Shown here in pieces: positions 8,327 to 19,693 of a DNA stretch of 64,000 nucleotides. Positions within the stretch are counted from its first letter, which is position 1; each line of letters starts with the position of its first letter. Position numbers and translations under genes: made by a program. The stretch lies in assembly GCF_000017505.1 (NCBI RefSeq), contig NC_009675.1, positions 5,088,501 through 5,152,500 on the forward strand. The letters are read 5' to 3'. A model generated the notes under the pieces. It saw nothing but the letters and a program-made list of their open reading frames with translations. It did no database searches and was not told the DNA's origin. Origin of the DNA: Anaeromyxobacter sp. Fw109-5 (GTDB lineage: Bacteria > Myxococcota > Myxococcia > Myxococcales > Anaeromyxobacteraceae).

Positions 8327-10138
8327 ATGATCACGCCTCACCGTCCGGCGCGCCTCGGCGCGCTCACCGCCTCGCTCGCGGCCGCCGCGCTGGCCTGCTC
8401 CACCGACGCGCCCGCGCCGATCGCCTGCGACTCCTCCGCCTCGTGCCCCCCGGCCTCGCGCTGCCTGCAGCGAGCCTGCACCGCGGACGCCCCGCCGCTC
8501 GCGACGATCGCGGCCCTGGGGACGGTCGAGGCGAACGCGATCGCCGTGCTGGACGGCTCGCGCAGCACGGATCCGGACGCGCCCGGAGACGCGGTGGTCT
8601 CCTACGAATGGTCGGCGCGGTCCGTCGACGCACCGTGCGACCCGCCCGCCATCGCGGGGACCACTGCCACCACGCAGGTCAGGTTCGCCTGTCCGGGCCG
8701 CTACGAGGTGACGCTCGTCGTCGTCGACGAGCTCTCCGTGCGCAGCGAGCCCGTGACCCAGCTCGTGGAGGTGGCGCCGCGCGCCGGCCCTCCGCTCGTC
8801 ACGGCCGGCGCGGACGTCGGCGTGAACCACCGCTGCGCGGGCGACCCGCTCCTGTGCCGGGCCGTGACCGCGCTCGGGGACGCGATCGCCCTCTCGGGGG
8901 TCTCGGCCGTCGAGGGCTGCGCGTTCCGCTGGACCGTCCACCCGCCGGAAGGCCGCCCGCTCGACGCCGCGCGACGCGTGACGTTCGATCCAGGCCCGGA
9001 CGTCGCCGCGCCGGTCGTCCGCATCGAGACCGACGGCACGGCCATCTCCGGCGACTGGGTCTTCCGGGTCGAGGCGCGAGACGGGGTGGGCGTCGTCGGC
9101 GCGGCGGAGATGCGTGTCAGCGTGGCCAACTCCGCCCCCGTGGTGACCGAGAGGATGCCGGCCTTCCATCACAGCCTGAGCCAGTCCTCCTCCCGTTTCC
9201 TGGTGGACGACGCCATCACCGTGGCGGTGTCGGACCCGGACGGCGATCCCATCGAGGCGCGGAGCGTCACGGGGCACCACGTCGGTGACGGCGGCGCGAC
9301 GTTCGACGTCGAGGACTTCGGAGATCGGGTCGCCGTCCGCGTCGAGCTGCCGTACTCGCAGCCGAGCGACGCCCTCTACCTCATCGGCGGCGAGGGGCTC
9401 GAGCGGGCGGTCAGGTTCGCGGTCCGTGACGTCAACGGCGCGGAGACGAGCGAGACCTGGCCAGTGCACGTCGGGAACCGGCCGCCGGAGCTCGTCGGGG
9501 AGTGGACCAGCACCTCCGTGCACCACACCTACTCGGCGGGCGCCTACCGTGCGGCGGCCGCGCTCAGCACCTGGGTCGACCCGGACGGCGACCCGCTGGT
9601 CCAGGCCGAGCCCACCAGCGACGCCGCCTGCGCCACGTTCACGCTCGACGCCACCGGGCGCGTGCGCCTCGAGTGCAGCCTCTCGTCCCCCCTCGCGGCG
9701 GCGGCGCAGAACTTCGTCGGCCCGCACGACGTCCACCAGCGGGTCCGAGATCCCTGGGTCGAGGGGGGAGCGAGCGTGAGCCGGGTCGAGATCCTCAACC
9801 GCCCGCCGGTGCTCTCGCTCTCGACCATCATCCTCGCCGCCGACTGCGTCGAGACGGCAGAGTGCTGCGACGCGGAATGCATCAGCGGCAAGCTGGACGT
9901 CTCGGCGGTCTCCGGGGAGGTGACGAGCTTCGTGACGGATCCGGACGGCGACCCCGTCCAGCTGACCGTCTACCCCGGGTCCACGACCGTCTGCTTGCCG
10001 AGCTCCTGCCGCATCCCGGTCTCGTTCTCGGCCGACCTGACCTGCGCCCCGTCGAAGAACCGGACCTATTCCGTCTCGGTGACGGACGGCGTCGGCGTCG
10101 CGACGGGGGCGGTCACGGCGAGGCGCCTGTGCGGGTGA
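8327..10138 (+). CDS. PKD/cadherin-like repeat lipoprotein
   Basis: The 603-residue product has a lipoprotein signal ending in LAAAALAC (Cys24), then a Cys-rich segment (CDSSASCPPASRC). Several Ig/PKD-like beta domains follow. The phrase DPDGDP, typical of calcium-binding loops between such domains, occurs three times (near residues 303, 418 and 540), each preceded by strand sequences such as ITVAVS and followed by Pro-rich linkers (NRPPEL, NRPPVL). These features point to an extended surface-exposed adhesin or scaffold. The N-terminal Cys pattern resembles that of the divergent propeller lipoprotein, suggesting that the two work together. GGGAGGG sits 4 nt before the ATG. Its 3' end overlaps the convergent regulator gene by 26 nt. 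Confidence 0.8.
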   Translation: MITPHRPARLGALTASLAAAALACSTDAPAPIACDSSASCPPASRCLQRACTADAPPLATIAALGTVEANAIAVLDGSRSTDPDAPGDAVVSYEWSARSVDAPCDPPAIAGTTATTQVRFACPGRYEVTLVVVDELSVRSEPVTQLVEVAPRAGPPLVTAGADVGVNHRCAGDPLLCRAVTALGDAIALSGVSAVEGCAFRWTVHPPEGRPLDAARRVTFDPGPDVAAPVVRIETDGTAISGDWVFRVEARDGVGVVGAAEMRVSVANSAPVVTERMPAFHHSLSQSSSRFLVDDAITVAVSDPDGDPIEARSVTGHHVGDGGATFDVEDFGDRVAVRVELPYSQPSDALYLIGGEGLERAVRFAVRDVNGAETSETWPVHVGNRPPELVGEWTSTSVHHTYSAGAYRAAAALSTWVDPDGDPLVQAEPTSDAACATFTLDATGRVRLECSLSSPLAAAAQNFVGPHDVHQRVRDPWVEGGASVSRVEILNRPPVLSLSTIILAADCVETAECCDAECISGKLDVSAVSGEVTSFVTDPDGDPVQLTVYPGSTTVCLPSSCRIPVSFSADLTCAPSKNRTYSVSVTDGVGVATGAVTARRLCG

Positions 10139-11594
10139 GGCGCCTCCGCTCCACCACCCCGTCCGCCGCCTCCGCCACCCGCTCGGCCCCGAGCGCCTTC
10201 TCGAGCACCTCGTCCGCCCCGGCGGCGAGGAGCCTCGGGGCGAGCTCGGGGCCGGACTGGCCGGTCACCACCACCACCGCGAGCTCGGTCTCCCCGCCCG
10301 CGTGGCGGATGGTGCGGACGAACGCCTCGCCGTCCATCCCGGGCATGCACAGGTCGGTGAGCAAGAGGTCGAGGGTGAGCAGCTCGTCGGCGAGCGCGCG
10401 CAGCCCCTCCGCGCCGTCGGCGGCGGTGACCACCTCGAAGCCGCGGTCGCGCAGGGCGTCGCCCAGCATCCGGCGGTGGAGCGCGTCGTCGTCCACCACG
10501 AGCGCGCGGCGCGGGCGGGCGGTGAGCTGCACGATGGCCGCGTAGAGCCGCGCCTCCTCCTCCGGCGCGAGCTGGAAGCGGACCCCCATGCCCTCGTCGC
10601 TCACGTAGGCCACGGTGGCCCGCGTGTGGAGATCCCCGCCGTCGGGGAGCCGCAGCGCGAGCGCCACCGGCGTCCCCACCGCCGCCGGCGCCTGGGTCCG
10701 CACGAACGCGCCGCCCTGCGAGAGGTTCTCGACGAAGTCCTGCTCGAGCTCGGCGCTGCTCTCGTAGGCGATGGTCGCGCACGCCACCGCGGCCGGCGCC
10801 TGCGCGCGCTCGAGCGCGATGCGGCCGAGCACCTTGGCCGGCGAGTGGAGGTCGAGGCGCGGGGCGGCGCGGGTGAAGTCGGAGGCGGGCGGCGCGGGCG
10901 CGGGGACGTGCGCGGCGAGGGCGGCGCGGAGCGCGGGCGGCTCGGGCTGCACCGAGAGCGTGTAGCCGGCGGGCGCGCCGGGGGTGGCCTCGGCCGGACG
11001 GCGCACCGACGTGACCTGGGCGCGGCCCTCGAGCACGCCGGCGGCGCCCGCCACGCGCACGACGAGCCGCAGCTCGTCCCCCTCCGGCGGCGCCATGGGC
11101 GAGGGGACGAACAGCGCGCCGCCCCCGGGCTCGTAGCTCGCGCCCGCTGCGGCCGCGCCGGCGAGGTCGAGCACGAGCTGCGGCCGCTCCCCCGGGCTCC
11201 GGCGGCGCAGCGCGGGCGCCCCGGCGTCGGTGAAGAAGGCCGCGCTGGCGAGGTACAGCTCCGCGCCCGCCGCGTCGGCGAGCCGCGGCTCGCAGCGGCC
11301 CAGCACGCCGCGCAGCTCGGCGAGGTCGGCGGGCGGGACCTGGCCGATGTCGCAGGCCCGCCCGCCCGCCCGCGCCGCCCAGAAGGCGAGCCGCTCGCGC
11401 GCGCCCGGCGGGACCGGGGCGCGGGAGAGGCGGAGCAGGACGAGGAGCCGGCGCGAGGCGCCGTCGAGCCCGAGATCGCAGCCGTCGAGCGCGGCGCCGA
11501 GGAGCTGCGGCAGCGCCAGCACGAAGCGCTCGGCCGCGAGGAGGCGCTCGCCGGTGGCGCGCTCGAAGATGCAGAGGTGGTCGGCGGTGCTCAT
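10113..11594 (-). CDS. PilZ-like domain plus C-terminal receiver domain protein
   Basis: The 493-residue product has an uncharacterised N-terminal half, a PilZ-like beta domain around residues 255-345 (FVENLSQGGAFVRT, then ATVAYVSDEGMGVRFQL), and a response-regulator receiver domain at about 365-480. The receiver shows the acidic pair VVDDD, the phosphoacceptor in LLLTDLCMPGMDG (near 411) and the Lys in EVLEKALG. The PilZ-like part lacks the N-terminal RxxxR motif needed to bind cyclic-di-GMP, as in the myxobacterial TIGR02266 group. It may therefore couple phosphorylation to a protein target rather than read the dinucleotide. ATG 11594 is preferred over an in-frame TTG at 11627. No output DNA-binding domain is present. 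Confidence 0.8.
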   Translation of the reverse strand: MSTADHLCIFERATGERLLAAERFVLALPQLLGAALDGCDLGLDGASRRLLVLLRLSRAPVPPGARERLAFWAARAGGRACDIGQVPPADLAELRGVLGRCEPRLADAAGAELYLASAAFFTDAGAPALRRRSPGERPQLVLDLAGAAAAGASYEPGGGALFVPSPMAPPEGDELRLVVRVAGAAGVLEGRAQVTSVRRPAEATPGAPAGYTLSVQPEPPALRAALAAHVPAPAPPASDFTRAAPRLDLHSPAKVLGRIALERAQAPAAVACATIAYESSAELEQDFVENLSQGGAFVRTQAPAAVGTPVALALRLPDGGDLHTRATVAYVSDEGMGVRFQLAPEEEARLYAAIVQLTARPRRALVVDDDALHRRMLGDALRDRGFEVVTAADGAEGLRALADELLTLDLLLTDLCMPGMDGEAFVRTIRHAGGETELAVVVVTGQSGPELAPRLLAAGADEVLEKALGAERVAEAADGVVERRRLTRTGASP

Positions 11595-11672
11595 CCGTGT
11601 GCGATCGAGGTCGTGCTGCGAGTGCAACCCGGACGCCGGGGTCGCCGGCCGGGTACGCCTGTGATCCGGGGC

Positions 11673-11692
11673 GCTCCGACGCGGGTCGGAGC
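11673..11692 (-). terminator. Hairpin downstream of purL
   Basis: GCTCCGAC and GTCGGAGC form a perfect 8-bp stem with loop GCGG, about 60 nt after the purL stop. There is no U-tract, so it could terminate with help from Rho or serve to stabilise the mRNA end. Confidence 0.4.
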
Positions 11693-11751
11693 CGCACGAG
11701 GGGCGCAGGATACCCGAACGCGCGACCCAGGGCAGCCCGGGCCCGCCGGAG

Positions 11752-14055
<2,304 letters not shown>

Positions 14056-14065
14056 GAGGCGGCGG

Positions 14066-14071
14066 ATTCTA
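14066..14071 (-). promoter_or_regulatory. Candidate -10 element (TAGAAT) of purL, leaderless geometry
   Basis: TAGAAT on the minus strand matches the -10 consensus at five of six bases and ends 10 nt before the purL ATG. A weak TTCCCG lies 17 nt further upstream. Confidence 0.45.
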
Positions 14072-14210
14072 GACGGCGAGCCTCGCTTCGGGAACCGCCA
14101 ACGCGCGCAGCGCGCCCGGCGGGCGTCCCGGCGCCGCCGTGGAGCCGCTCGCGCGGCGCGCGGCGCATGCCCGCCCGGCGGGGAAGCGCCGGGTCGGCCG
14201 CCTCACGCCC

Positions 14211-14891
14211 CTAGGGGCAGGTCACCGTGGCGTCCGGCGTGACGGTCAGCTCGCAGGCGCCGCCGCCGACGTTCTCGAGCGAGCTCGGGCCGCTCACGAT
14301 CCCGCCCACCCGATCCTCCACGCGCAGCTCGGCGCGCGCGCCGCCGGCGAGCTCGACCGTCGCGACGCCGGCGGGGTACCCGCGCGCGTCGAGGAACGCT
14401 CCGCCGCCTTTCCCGCCGGCGAGCCGAAGCGTCAGCTGATCCCCGCCGGCCCCGGAGAGGACCAGGTCTGCGCCGTCGTCGGCCTCCACCGCCATGACGT
14501 CCGTCGCGACGCCGGCCACGACCGCGTGGCAGCCGTCGGTCGCTGCGATGAAGCGAAAGACCGGCACGGAGACCACCACCCGCAGCGGGTGGGTGGACTC
14601 GAAGGACGACAGCGAGGAGCGGACCTCCAGCACCTGGCCGTGGACGGGGTCGGCCCGCACCGACGTCTGGACGTGCTGCAGGAGGTTCTCGTCGCCGCTC
14701 ACCACCACCCGCTGGCTCTCGGCGCCGGCCGTGACCTCGGCGTGGATCCCGTCCTCGACGCGGAGGCCCTCGAACGCGCCGACCGAGCGCGTCTCCTCGC
14801 GCAGGATGCCGTTCCCCTTCACGTACGGGTCGCAGGCGACCAGCAGCGCGGGCAGGAGGGCGAGCGCGAGAGAGGCGTGCCGGAGGAGCAC
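14211..14891 (-). CDS. DUF2807/GIN-domain-like lipoprotein
   Basis: From GTG 14891 the product is 226 residues with a clean lipoprotein signal (LLRHASLALALLPALLVAC). It continues CDPYVKGNGILREETRSVGAFEGLRVEDGIHAEVTAG, the typical opening of the head-GIN/DUF2807 beta-helix family. The domain goes on with repeating beta strands rich in Asp and Val to the C terminus (VTPDATVTC). These are envelope proteins of unknown ligand. An alternative in-frame GTG at 15020 would add 43 Arg/Pro-rich residues and move the lipobox too far from the N terminus, so it is disfavoured. No good ribosome site precedes either start. Confidence 0.75.
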   Translation of the reverse strand: MLLRHASLALALLPALLVACDPYVKGNGILREETRSVGAFEGLRVEDGIHAEVTAGAESQRVVVSGDENLLQHVQTSVRADPVHGQVLEVRSSLSSFESTHPLRVVVSVPVFRFIAATDGCHAVVAGVATDVMAVEADDGADLVLSGAGGDQLTLRLAGGKGGGAFLDARGYPAGVATVELAGGARAELRVEDRVGGIVSGPSSLENVGGGACELTVTPDATVTCP

Positions 14892-15286
14892 GCCGGGTGT
14901 CGCGCGGCGGCGACGGCGTGGCGGATGAGCGCCGGCTCCCGTCGCGGCGGCGGAGGCGCCGCCCTCCACCGCTGAGGACCCGGACCACGAGGTTTCGAGG
15001 AGATGCGCGCCTGCGTTCACGATCGAGGCTCCCCGGCCGCTCCCGGGCGTTCGGGATCGTGCCGTCCGCGAGGATACCTCTGCATCTCGCCGGCCGAGAA
15101 TTCCTCATCGGTGGATCCCCACGCGATGCGGGAATCGACGGACGACGCACGGCGGCACGCGGCGACGCCCCGCGCGCTGGATGCGCTCGATGAACCCGGC
15201 TGAGCAACCGATGGCGCGAGCGGCGCTGGCGCTCGGCGCTCGGCCGGGACGCCCGCCCCGGCACGGACGCCGGCGCGCCACCCGCG
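14892..15286. other. Intergenic gap with little recognisable content
   Basis: These 395 nt lie between the DUF2807-like gene start and the exonuclease gene end. A possible -10, TATCCT (minus strand, 15076-15071), could give the lipoprotein gene a 5' leader of about 170 nt. Short GC-rich open frames here show no homology or ribosome site. I see no RNA gene or repeat. Confidence 0.4.
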
Positions 15287-16087
15287 TCACAGCGCCAGCA
15301 GGAGCTTCGTCATGTCGTAGCGGTGGTCGCCGCGCTCCGACACCGGCACGGGCGAGGCGGGGAGCCGCAGCCGGTCGATCATCCGGTTGTAGCCCATGTC
15401 CATGAGGGTCCGGAGGTTCACCGCGTCGTGCAGGTTGTACTCGACGAGCGTGCGCAGCGCGGTGGCGTCGCCGCGCAGGTGCAGCCGCCAGAGCCGGATG
15501 GCGTCACGCCCGTCCACCCCGTCGACGCCCGGGGAGCGTCCGACGCCCGTCTCCTTCTCGAGGAGCTTCAGGCCGCCGCGGTGGCCGAGGCGCCCCCACA
15601 GGTGGCGCAGGTCCACGTGCGCGAGGGGCGGCCGCCACCCCGGAAAGGCGGCGCGCAGGATCGGCACGTCGAAGGAGAGGCCGTTGAAGGTGACGAGCAG
15701 CTTCCAGTCGCTCGTCGCGGCGGGGAAGTCGTGGAGGTCGCGGCCGGCGAGGAAGACGCGCGGGCCGCGGCGATCCAGGACGCCGATGGCGGTGACGGCC
15801 TCGCCGTCGGTCTCGATGTCGAGGAAGGCGGCGTCGCGCGCGAAGGCGGCGTAGAGCCGCCAGCGCTCGTTGCGCGGGAGCATCGCCGCGAGCGCGTCGG
15901 CGTCGCCCCGCGCGAGGGCGGCGCGCGCGGCGGAGATGGCCTCGCGCAGGCGCGCGTCGGTGCGGGCCGAGAGCGCCACCGCGGGCGGCGGCGGGAAGTC
16001 CTCCCAGCTGCGGACGCCTGCGACCCAGAGCTTCGCCTCGAGCCAGGGGCCCACGCCGGGCGTGAGCCGGAAGGTGCTGCGGATCAA
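15287..16087 (-). CDS. YprB-type ribonuclease H-like 3'-5' exonuclease
   Basis: The 266-residue product opens LIRSTFRLTPGVGPWLEAKLW, a helix-hairpin-like lead-in common to this group. It then has an RNase H-fold exonuclease core: AFLDIETDG (DxE, near residue 89), LVTFNGLSFDVPILRAAF, HVDLRHLWGRLG, and a final EYNLHDAVNLRTL with the last acidic ligand. It fits the YprB/DEDD-like nuclease family; the nucleic acid substrate is unknown. TTG 16087 is chosen because AGGA lies 6 nt upstream. ATG 16192 would overlap the preceding gene and add a Pro-rich stretch lacking homology. It follows the PAS kinase gene on the same strand. Confidence 0.75.
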   Translation of the reverse strand: MIRSTFRLTPGVGPWLEAKLWVAGVRSWEDFPPPPAVALSARTDARLREAISAARAALARGDADALAAMLPRNERWRLYAAFARDAAFLDIETDGEAVTAIGVLDRRGPRVFLAGRDLHDFPAATSDWKLLVTFNGLSFDVPILRAAFPGWRPPLAHVDLRHLWGRLGHRGGLKLLEKETGVGRSPGVDGVDGRDAIRLWRLHLRGDATALRTLVEYNLHDAVNLRTLMDMGYNRMIDRLRLPASPVPVSERGDHRYDMTKLLLAL

Positions 16088-16163
16088 GCCGTGTCCTGGG
16101 ATGCGGAGTGGAGACGCCGCCCGGATCGTCGGCGGCGCGGCGAGCTTACGCGGGGGCGGCGGG

Positions 16164-17708
16164 TCAATGCAAAGCGGCCACGCCGTTCCCATCCGCGGAG
16201 GGGAGCACCACGCGGAAGGTGCTCCCCTGGCCGAGCCGGCTCGAGACCTCGATGCGGCCGCCGTGGGCCTGCACGAGGTGGCGCGTGATGTAGAGGCCCA
16301 GGCCGAGCCCCTCCGGCTGGCGCGCCCCCCGGGCGCGGAAGAAGCGATCGAACACGTGCGGCACGTCCTCGGGCGCGATCCCCACCCCGCGGTCCGTCAC
16401 CACGATGGCCACGCCCTCCGGGGCCGGCGCGAGCTCGAGGACGACCTCTCCCTGCGGAGGCGAGTACTTGAGCGCGTTCGTGAGGAGGTTCACCACGATG
16501 CGCTCGAGCCGCTGCGGGTCCGCCAGCGCCCGCGGGAGGTCGGGATGCACGACGAGCCGCACGCGGTCCACGTCGATCGCCCCGTGGAAGCGCTCGAGCA
16601 GCTCGGGGACGGCGGCGGCGAGGTCCACCGGCTCGGGGGAGATCTGGAGCTGCCCGTCCTCGAGCAGGGTCGCCTCCACGAGGTCCTGGATCATCGCGCT
16701 CATCCGCTCGCAGCTCTTCAGGACCGCGGCCGCGCGCGCCTCCACCCGCGCGGCGTCGTTCGGGTACCGGCGGAGCAGGTGGGCCTGGTTGTAGATGGCG
16801 TTCAGCGGGGTCCGCAGGTCGTGCGAGATCATGCGCACGAGATCGTCGCGGGCCTGCTCCATGGCGTGCAGCGCGGTCTCGTCGGAGAAGGTGAGCACCG
16901 CGCCGGCGATCGAGCCGTCCGCCCCGCGCACCGGGGCGCTGCTCGCGAGCACCCAGAGCGACCTCCCCTGGTACTCGACCCGGGCGTGGAGGCTGCGGAC
17001 CGTCTCGCCCTGCAGCGCGCGCACCACCGGCGTGTCCTCGAGGCGCATGAGCCGCCCGTCGGGCGCGTACACGCGCAGCGCGGCGAAGCGCTCGGCGAAG
17101 CTCGGGCTCGCCTCGCCGGCGTCGTAGCCGAGCTGGCGCATCGCGGCGCGGTTCATGCGGAGGATCTCGCCGTCGCGGCCGTAGATGACGAGCCCGTCGG
17201 CGATCGCGTCCACCGTGGCGTCGAGCTCGCCGGCGCGCGTGAGCGCGGCGGCCGCGGCCTCCTCGGCCGCACGCCGCGCCGCCCACGCCTCGGAGGTCTC
17301 CCACACCGCGACCAGGACGGCGAGGCCGCGCCGCCACGGGATGCGCCGCACCTGCACGCAGAAGCGGCGCACCCCTCCGGCGGCGGGGACGGCGTAGTCG
17401 TCGACGCACAGGCCGGCGCCGGTGGCGAGCACGTTGCGGAGGGCGGGGAGGACGGCGGGATCGCCCGTCGGCCACACGTCCTCGAAGGGCTGCCCGACGG
17501 GGTCGACGTCCGCGCGCGTGAGGGCGCGGCACGCCGCGTTCGCGTGGTCGACGATCAGGTCCGGGCCGACGAGCACGGCGAGGCCGGCGGGCGAGGCGTC
17601 GAACACGGCCTCGAACATCGCGGCGGTGATCCCGCCGAAAGCGTTCCGCGCGATGTCACCCGGCGCGGGGACGAGCGTTCGCCCCGAGCCGTCGCCCGTC
17701 GTACCCAT
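16164..17708 (-). CDS. PAS-PAS sensor histidine kinase, soluble
   Basis: This 514-residue kinase has no membrane segment. A first PAS-like domain (MFEAVFDASPAGLAVLVG, about 31-140) is followed by a short coiled coil (RRAAEEAAAAALTRAGEL) and a second PAS (DATVDAIADGLVIYGRDGEILRMN, about 165-280). Then come the dimerisation/phosphoacceptor helix MISHDLRTPLNAIYNQ with His near 293 and an HATPase_c domain with NLLTNALKYS, DRGVGIAPED and GLGLGLYITRHLV boxes. No receiver is fused, and the partner regulator is not adjacent. A possible -10 TACGTT lies 24 nt before the start ATG. The downstream exonuclease gene begins 76 nt after its stop. Confidence 0.88.
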   Translation of the reverse strand: MGTTGDGSGRTLVPAPGDIARNAFGGITAAMFEAVFDASPAGLAVLVGPDLIVDHANAACRALTRADVDPVGQPFEDVWPTGDPAVLPALRNVLATGAGLCVDDYAVPAAGGVRRFCVQVRRIPWRRGLAVLVAVWETSEAWAARRAAEEAAAAALTRAGELDATVDAIADGLVIYGRDGEILRMNRAAMRQLGYDAGEASPSFAERFAALRVYAPDGRLMRLEDTPVVRALQGETVRSLHARVEYQGRSLWVLASSAPVRGADGSIAGAVLTFSDETALHAMEQARDDLVRMISHDLRTPLNAIYNQAHLLRRYPNDAARVEARAAAVLKSCERMSAMIQDLVEATLLEDGQLQISPEPVDLAAAVPELLERFHGAIDVDRVRLVVHPDLPRALADPQRLERIVVNLLTNALKYSPPQGEVVLELAPAPEGVAIVVTDRGVGIAPEDVPHVFDRFFRARGARQPEGLGLGLYITRHLVQAHGGRIEVSSRLGQGSTFRVVLPSADGNGVAALH

Positions 17709-17793
17709 GGTCCGTCGGCCCCCGCCGCACCGAACGTATGTCAGCGGGTCGGCCCTGACGCGGCCCCCGGCGGAGCCGCGCGAGAGCGCGCAT

Positions 17794-19671
17794 TTACAGA
17801 GGTTCCCGCGTTCGCTCCCACGCGCTGCGCCACGCGCCGCTGGCCTCCGCGTGCGACAGGAACCGCGCGTAGAACGGATGGCGCGCCACGGTCGCGCCGT
17901 CGCCGACCACGACGAGCTTCATCCGGGCCCGGGTGAGCGCCACGTTCATGCGACGCACGTCCGCGAGGAACCCGACCTCTCCCGTCTCGTTGGCCCGCAC
18001 GAGGGAGACGACGACCGCGTCCTTCTCGCGCCCCTGGAAGCCGTCCACCGTGTCCACCTCGAGGCCGCGATCGAGGTGCGCCGCGAGGAGCTGACGCAGG
18101 CGCTGGACCTGGGCGTCGTACGGGGAGATCACTGCCACCTCGGCGGGATCGAGCCCCTGGGCGAGGAGCGCCTCGACCTCGCCGGCGACCAGCGCCGCCT
18201 CGCCCGCGTTCTGCTTGGAGTCGGAGCCCTCCGGCGTCTCCTCCTCGAAGCCGCGCCCCGCGGTGTCCACCACCTCGAGCGGCGCGCCGTCGATCGCGCG
18301 CTCGGCGACGGCGGGGTGGGCCCGGAGCGCCCCGCCGTAGAGCGCCTCGGATGGGAACGCCATGATGCGGGCGTTCATGCGGTGCTGCTCGGCGAGGGTG
18401 ACCTTGATCGCGTCCCCGTGAAGCGCGACCAGCCGCTCGAAGAGCGACACGCCCAGCCCGCCGGCCTGCGCCGCCCCCGAGAGCACCGTCGGAGGGAGCT
18501 GAAGGTGGTCGCCCGCGAGGACCGCCCGCTCCGCGCGGAGCAGGGCGAGGTACAGGGCGGGCTCGACCGCCTGCGTCGCCTCGTCGGCGACCGCGAGCGT
18601 GAACCTCCTGCGCGCGAGGGGAGGGGCGTCGAGGCCGGTCAGCGTGGAGAGCACCACCTCCGCCCGGTCGAGGACCTCGCCCTCTGCGCGGGCCTCGAGC
18701 GTGCGCGCCTCCGCGAACAAGGCGCGGGCGTCGCGCTCCTGTTCCCGCGAAGCGCTGAACCGGCCCGGGCCGCGCTTCTGGCGCCGCCTGGCGGCCGAGC
18801 GGCGCAGCGCGATCGCCTCCTCGACGAGGCCGCGCGCGATCCGGGCCGCCTCGTGGGATTCGGTGAGCGCCTCGAGCGTGTGCGAGAGGACGGCCGGCAG
18901 CACCCGGGCCGGGTGCCCGACCCGTACGCAGCGCACGCCCGCGGCGGCGAGCCGCTCGACGAGGTTGTCCACCGCGAGGTTGGAGGGGGCGGTGGCGAGC
19001 ACCTTCTCCCCGCGCGCGACGGCCCGGCGGATCACCTCCACCAGCACGGTGGTCTTGCCGGTCCCCGGCGGCCCGTGCACGAGCGCGAGGTCCACGGCGC
19101 GATCGGCGAGGTCGAGCGCCGCCGCCTGCTCGGCGTTGAGGACGCTCGCGAGGACCGGTCCGCGGGCGGCCCGCTCGAAGCGCGGCGCCGTCCCCGCGAG
19201 CACCGGGTGCCAGCGGCGGCCGGCCGGATCGTCCCGCAGGCGCGCGAGCCCGCCGGCGAGCCGCTCCCACGTCACCGGGGAGGGCTCGAGCTCGAGCACG
19301 ACCCGGCCGTCGGTCGCCCAGTCGGGAGGGGGCTCGTCGAAGGCGACCGCGATGCTGGCGCGGCTCCGGCGCGCGACCACCCCGCGCGGCGCGTCGGGCC
19401 GCTCCTCGCGGCGGAGCGTCACCGATACGAGGCTGCCGACGCCCACCCGCCCACCGCCGAGCGGCCGGCCCCCGGGGCGCGCGTACGTCACGAGCGCCCT
19501 GCCGGCGAGCGCCGCCTCCTCGACCGCCTCCACGTCCGCGAGCGCCAGCCCGCGCGCCTCGCGCTCCGCGACCCCGAGGCGCTTCCGTGCCTCGTCGAGG
19601 CGGGCGCGCTCCTCCCCGCGCTCGGCGTCGAGGAGGGAGGACAGGTGCTCGAGGTGGTGCGCGAGATCCAA
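17794..19671 (-). CDS. SF1 (Upf1/IGHMBP2-like) helicase
   Basis: The 625-residue product is an ATP-dependent helicase of the Upf1-like branch of superfamily 1. Motifs in order: an OB-like N-terminal region, Walker [15 protein letters not shown] near residue 203, motif Ia TAPSNLAVDNLVERL, motif II DEATQ near 362, motif III GDHLQLPP, then VDGFQGREKDAV and NVALTRARMKLVVVG in the second RecA fold. These enzymes unwind DNA or RNA 5'-3'; the substrate is not evident. TTG 19671 is chosen because it begins the conserved N terminus and has GAGG 4 nt upstream. The divergent ArsC-like ATG is only 22 nt away, across a shared AT element. Confidence 0.88.
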   Translation of the reverse strand: MDLAHHLEHLSSLLDAERGEERARLDEARKRLGVAEREARGLALADVEAVEEAALAGRALVTYARPGGRPLGGGRVGVGSLVSVTLRREERPDAPRGVVARRSRASIAVAFDEPPPDWATDGRVVLELEPSPVTWERLAGGLARLRDDPAGRRWHPVLAGTAPRFERAARGPVLASVLNAEQAAALDLADRAVDLALVHGPPGTGKTTVLVEVIRRAVARGEKVLATAPSNLAVDNLVERLAAAGVRCVRVGHPARVLPAVLSHTLEALTESHEAARIARGLVEEAIALRRSAARRRQKRGPGRFSASREQERDARALFAEARTLEARAEGEVLDRAEVVLSTLTGLDAPPLARRRFTLAVADEATQAVEPALYLALLRAERAVLAGDHLQLPPTVLSGAAQAGGLGVSLFERLVALHGDAIKVTLAEQHRMNARIMAFPSEALYGGALRAHPAVAERAIDGAPLEVVDTAGRGFEEETPEGSDSKQNAGEAALVAGEVEALLAQGLDPAEVAVISPYDAQVQRLRQLLAAHLDRGLEVDTVDGFQGREKDAVVVSLVRANETGEVGFLADVRRMNVALTRARMKLVVVGDGATVARHPFYARFLSHAEASGAWRSAWERTREPL

Positions 19672-19679
19672 GCTCCCTC

Positions 19680-19686
19680 TATTATC
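19680..19686. promoter_or_regulatory. Shared divergent -10 element (TATTATC)
   Basis: On the plus strand TATTAT (19680-19685) ends 8 nt before the ArsC-like ATG. On the minus strand GATAAT (19686-19681) ends 9 nt before the helicase TTG. Only 22 nt separate the two start codons, so one near-symmetric element would serve both. Confidence 0.5.
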
Positions 19687-19693
19687 CGCCGCG

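Noticed and set aside
14892-15020. N-terminal extension of the DUF2807-like lipoprotein from GTG 15020
   Set aside because: It would put about 64 residues before the lipid Cys and adds only low-complexity Arg/Pro/Gly sequence.
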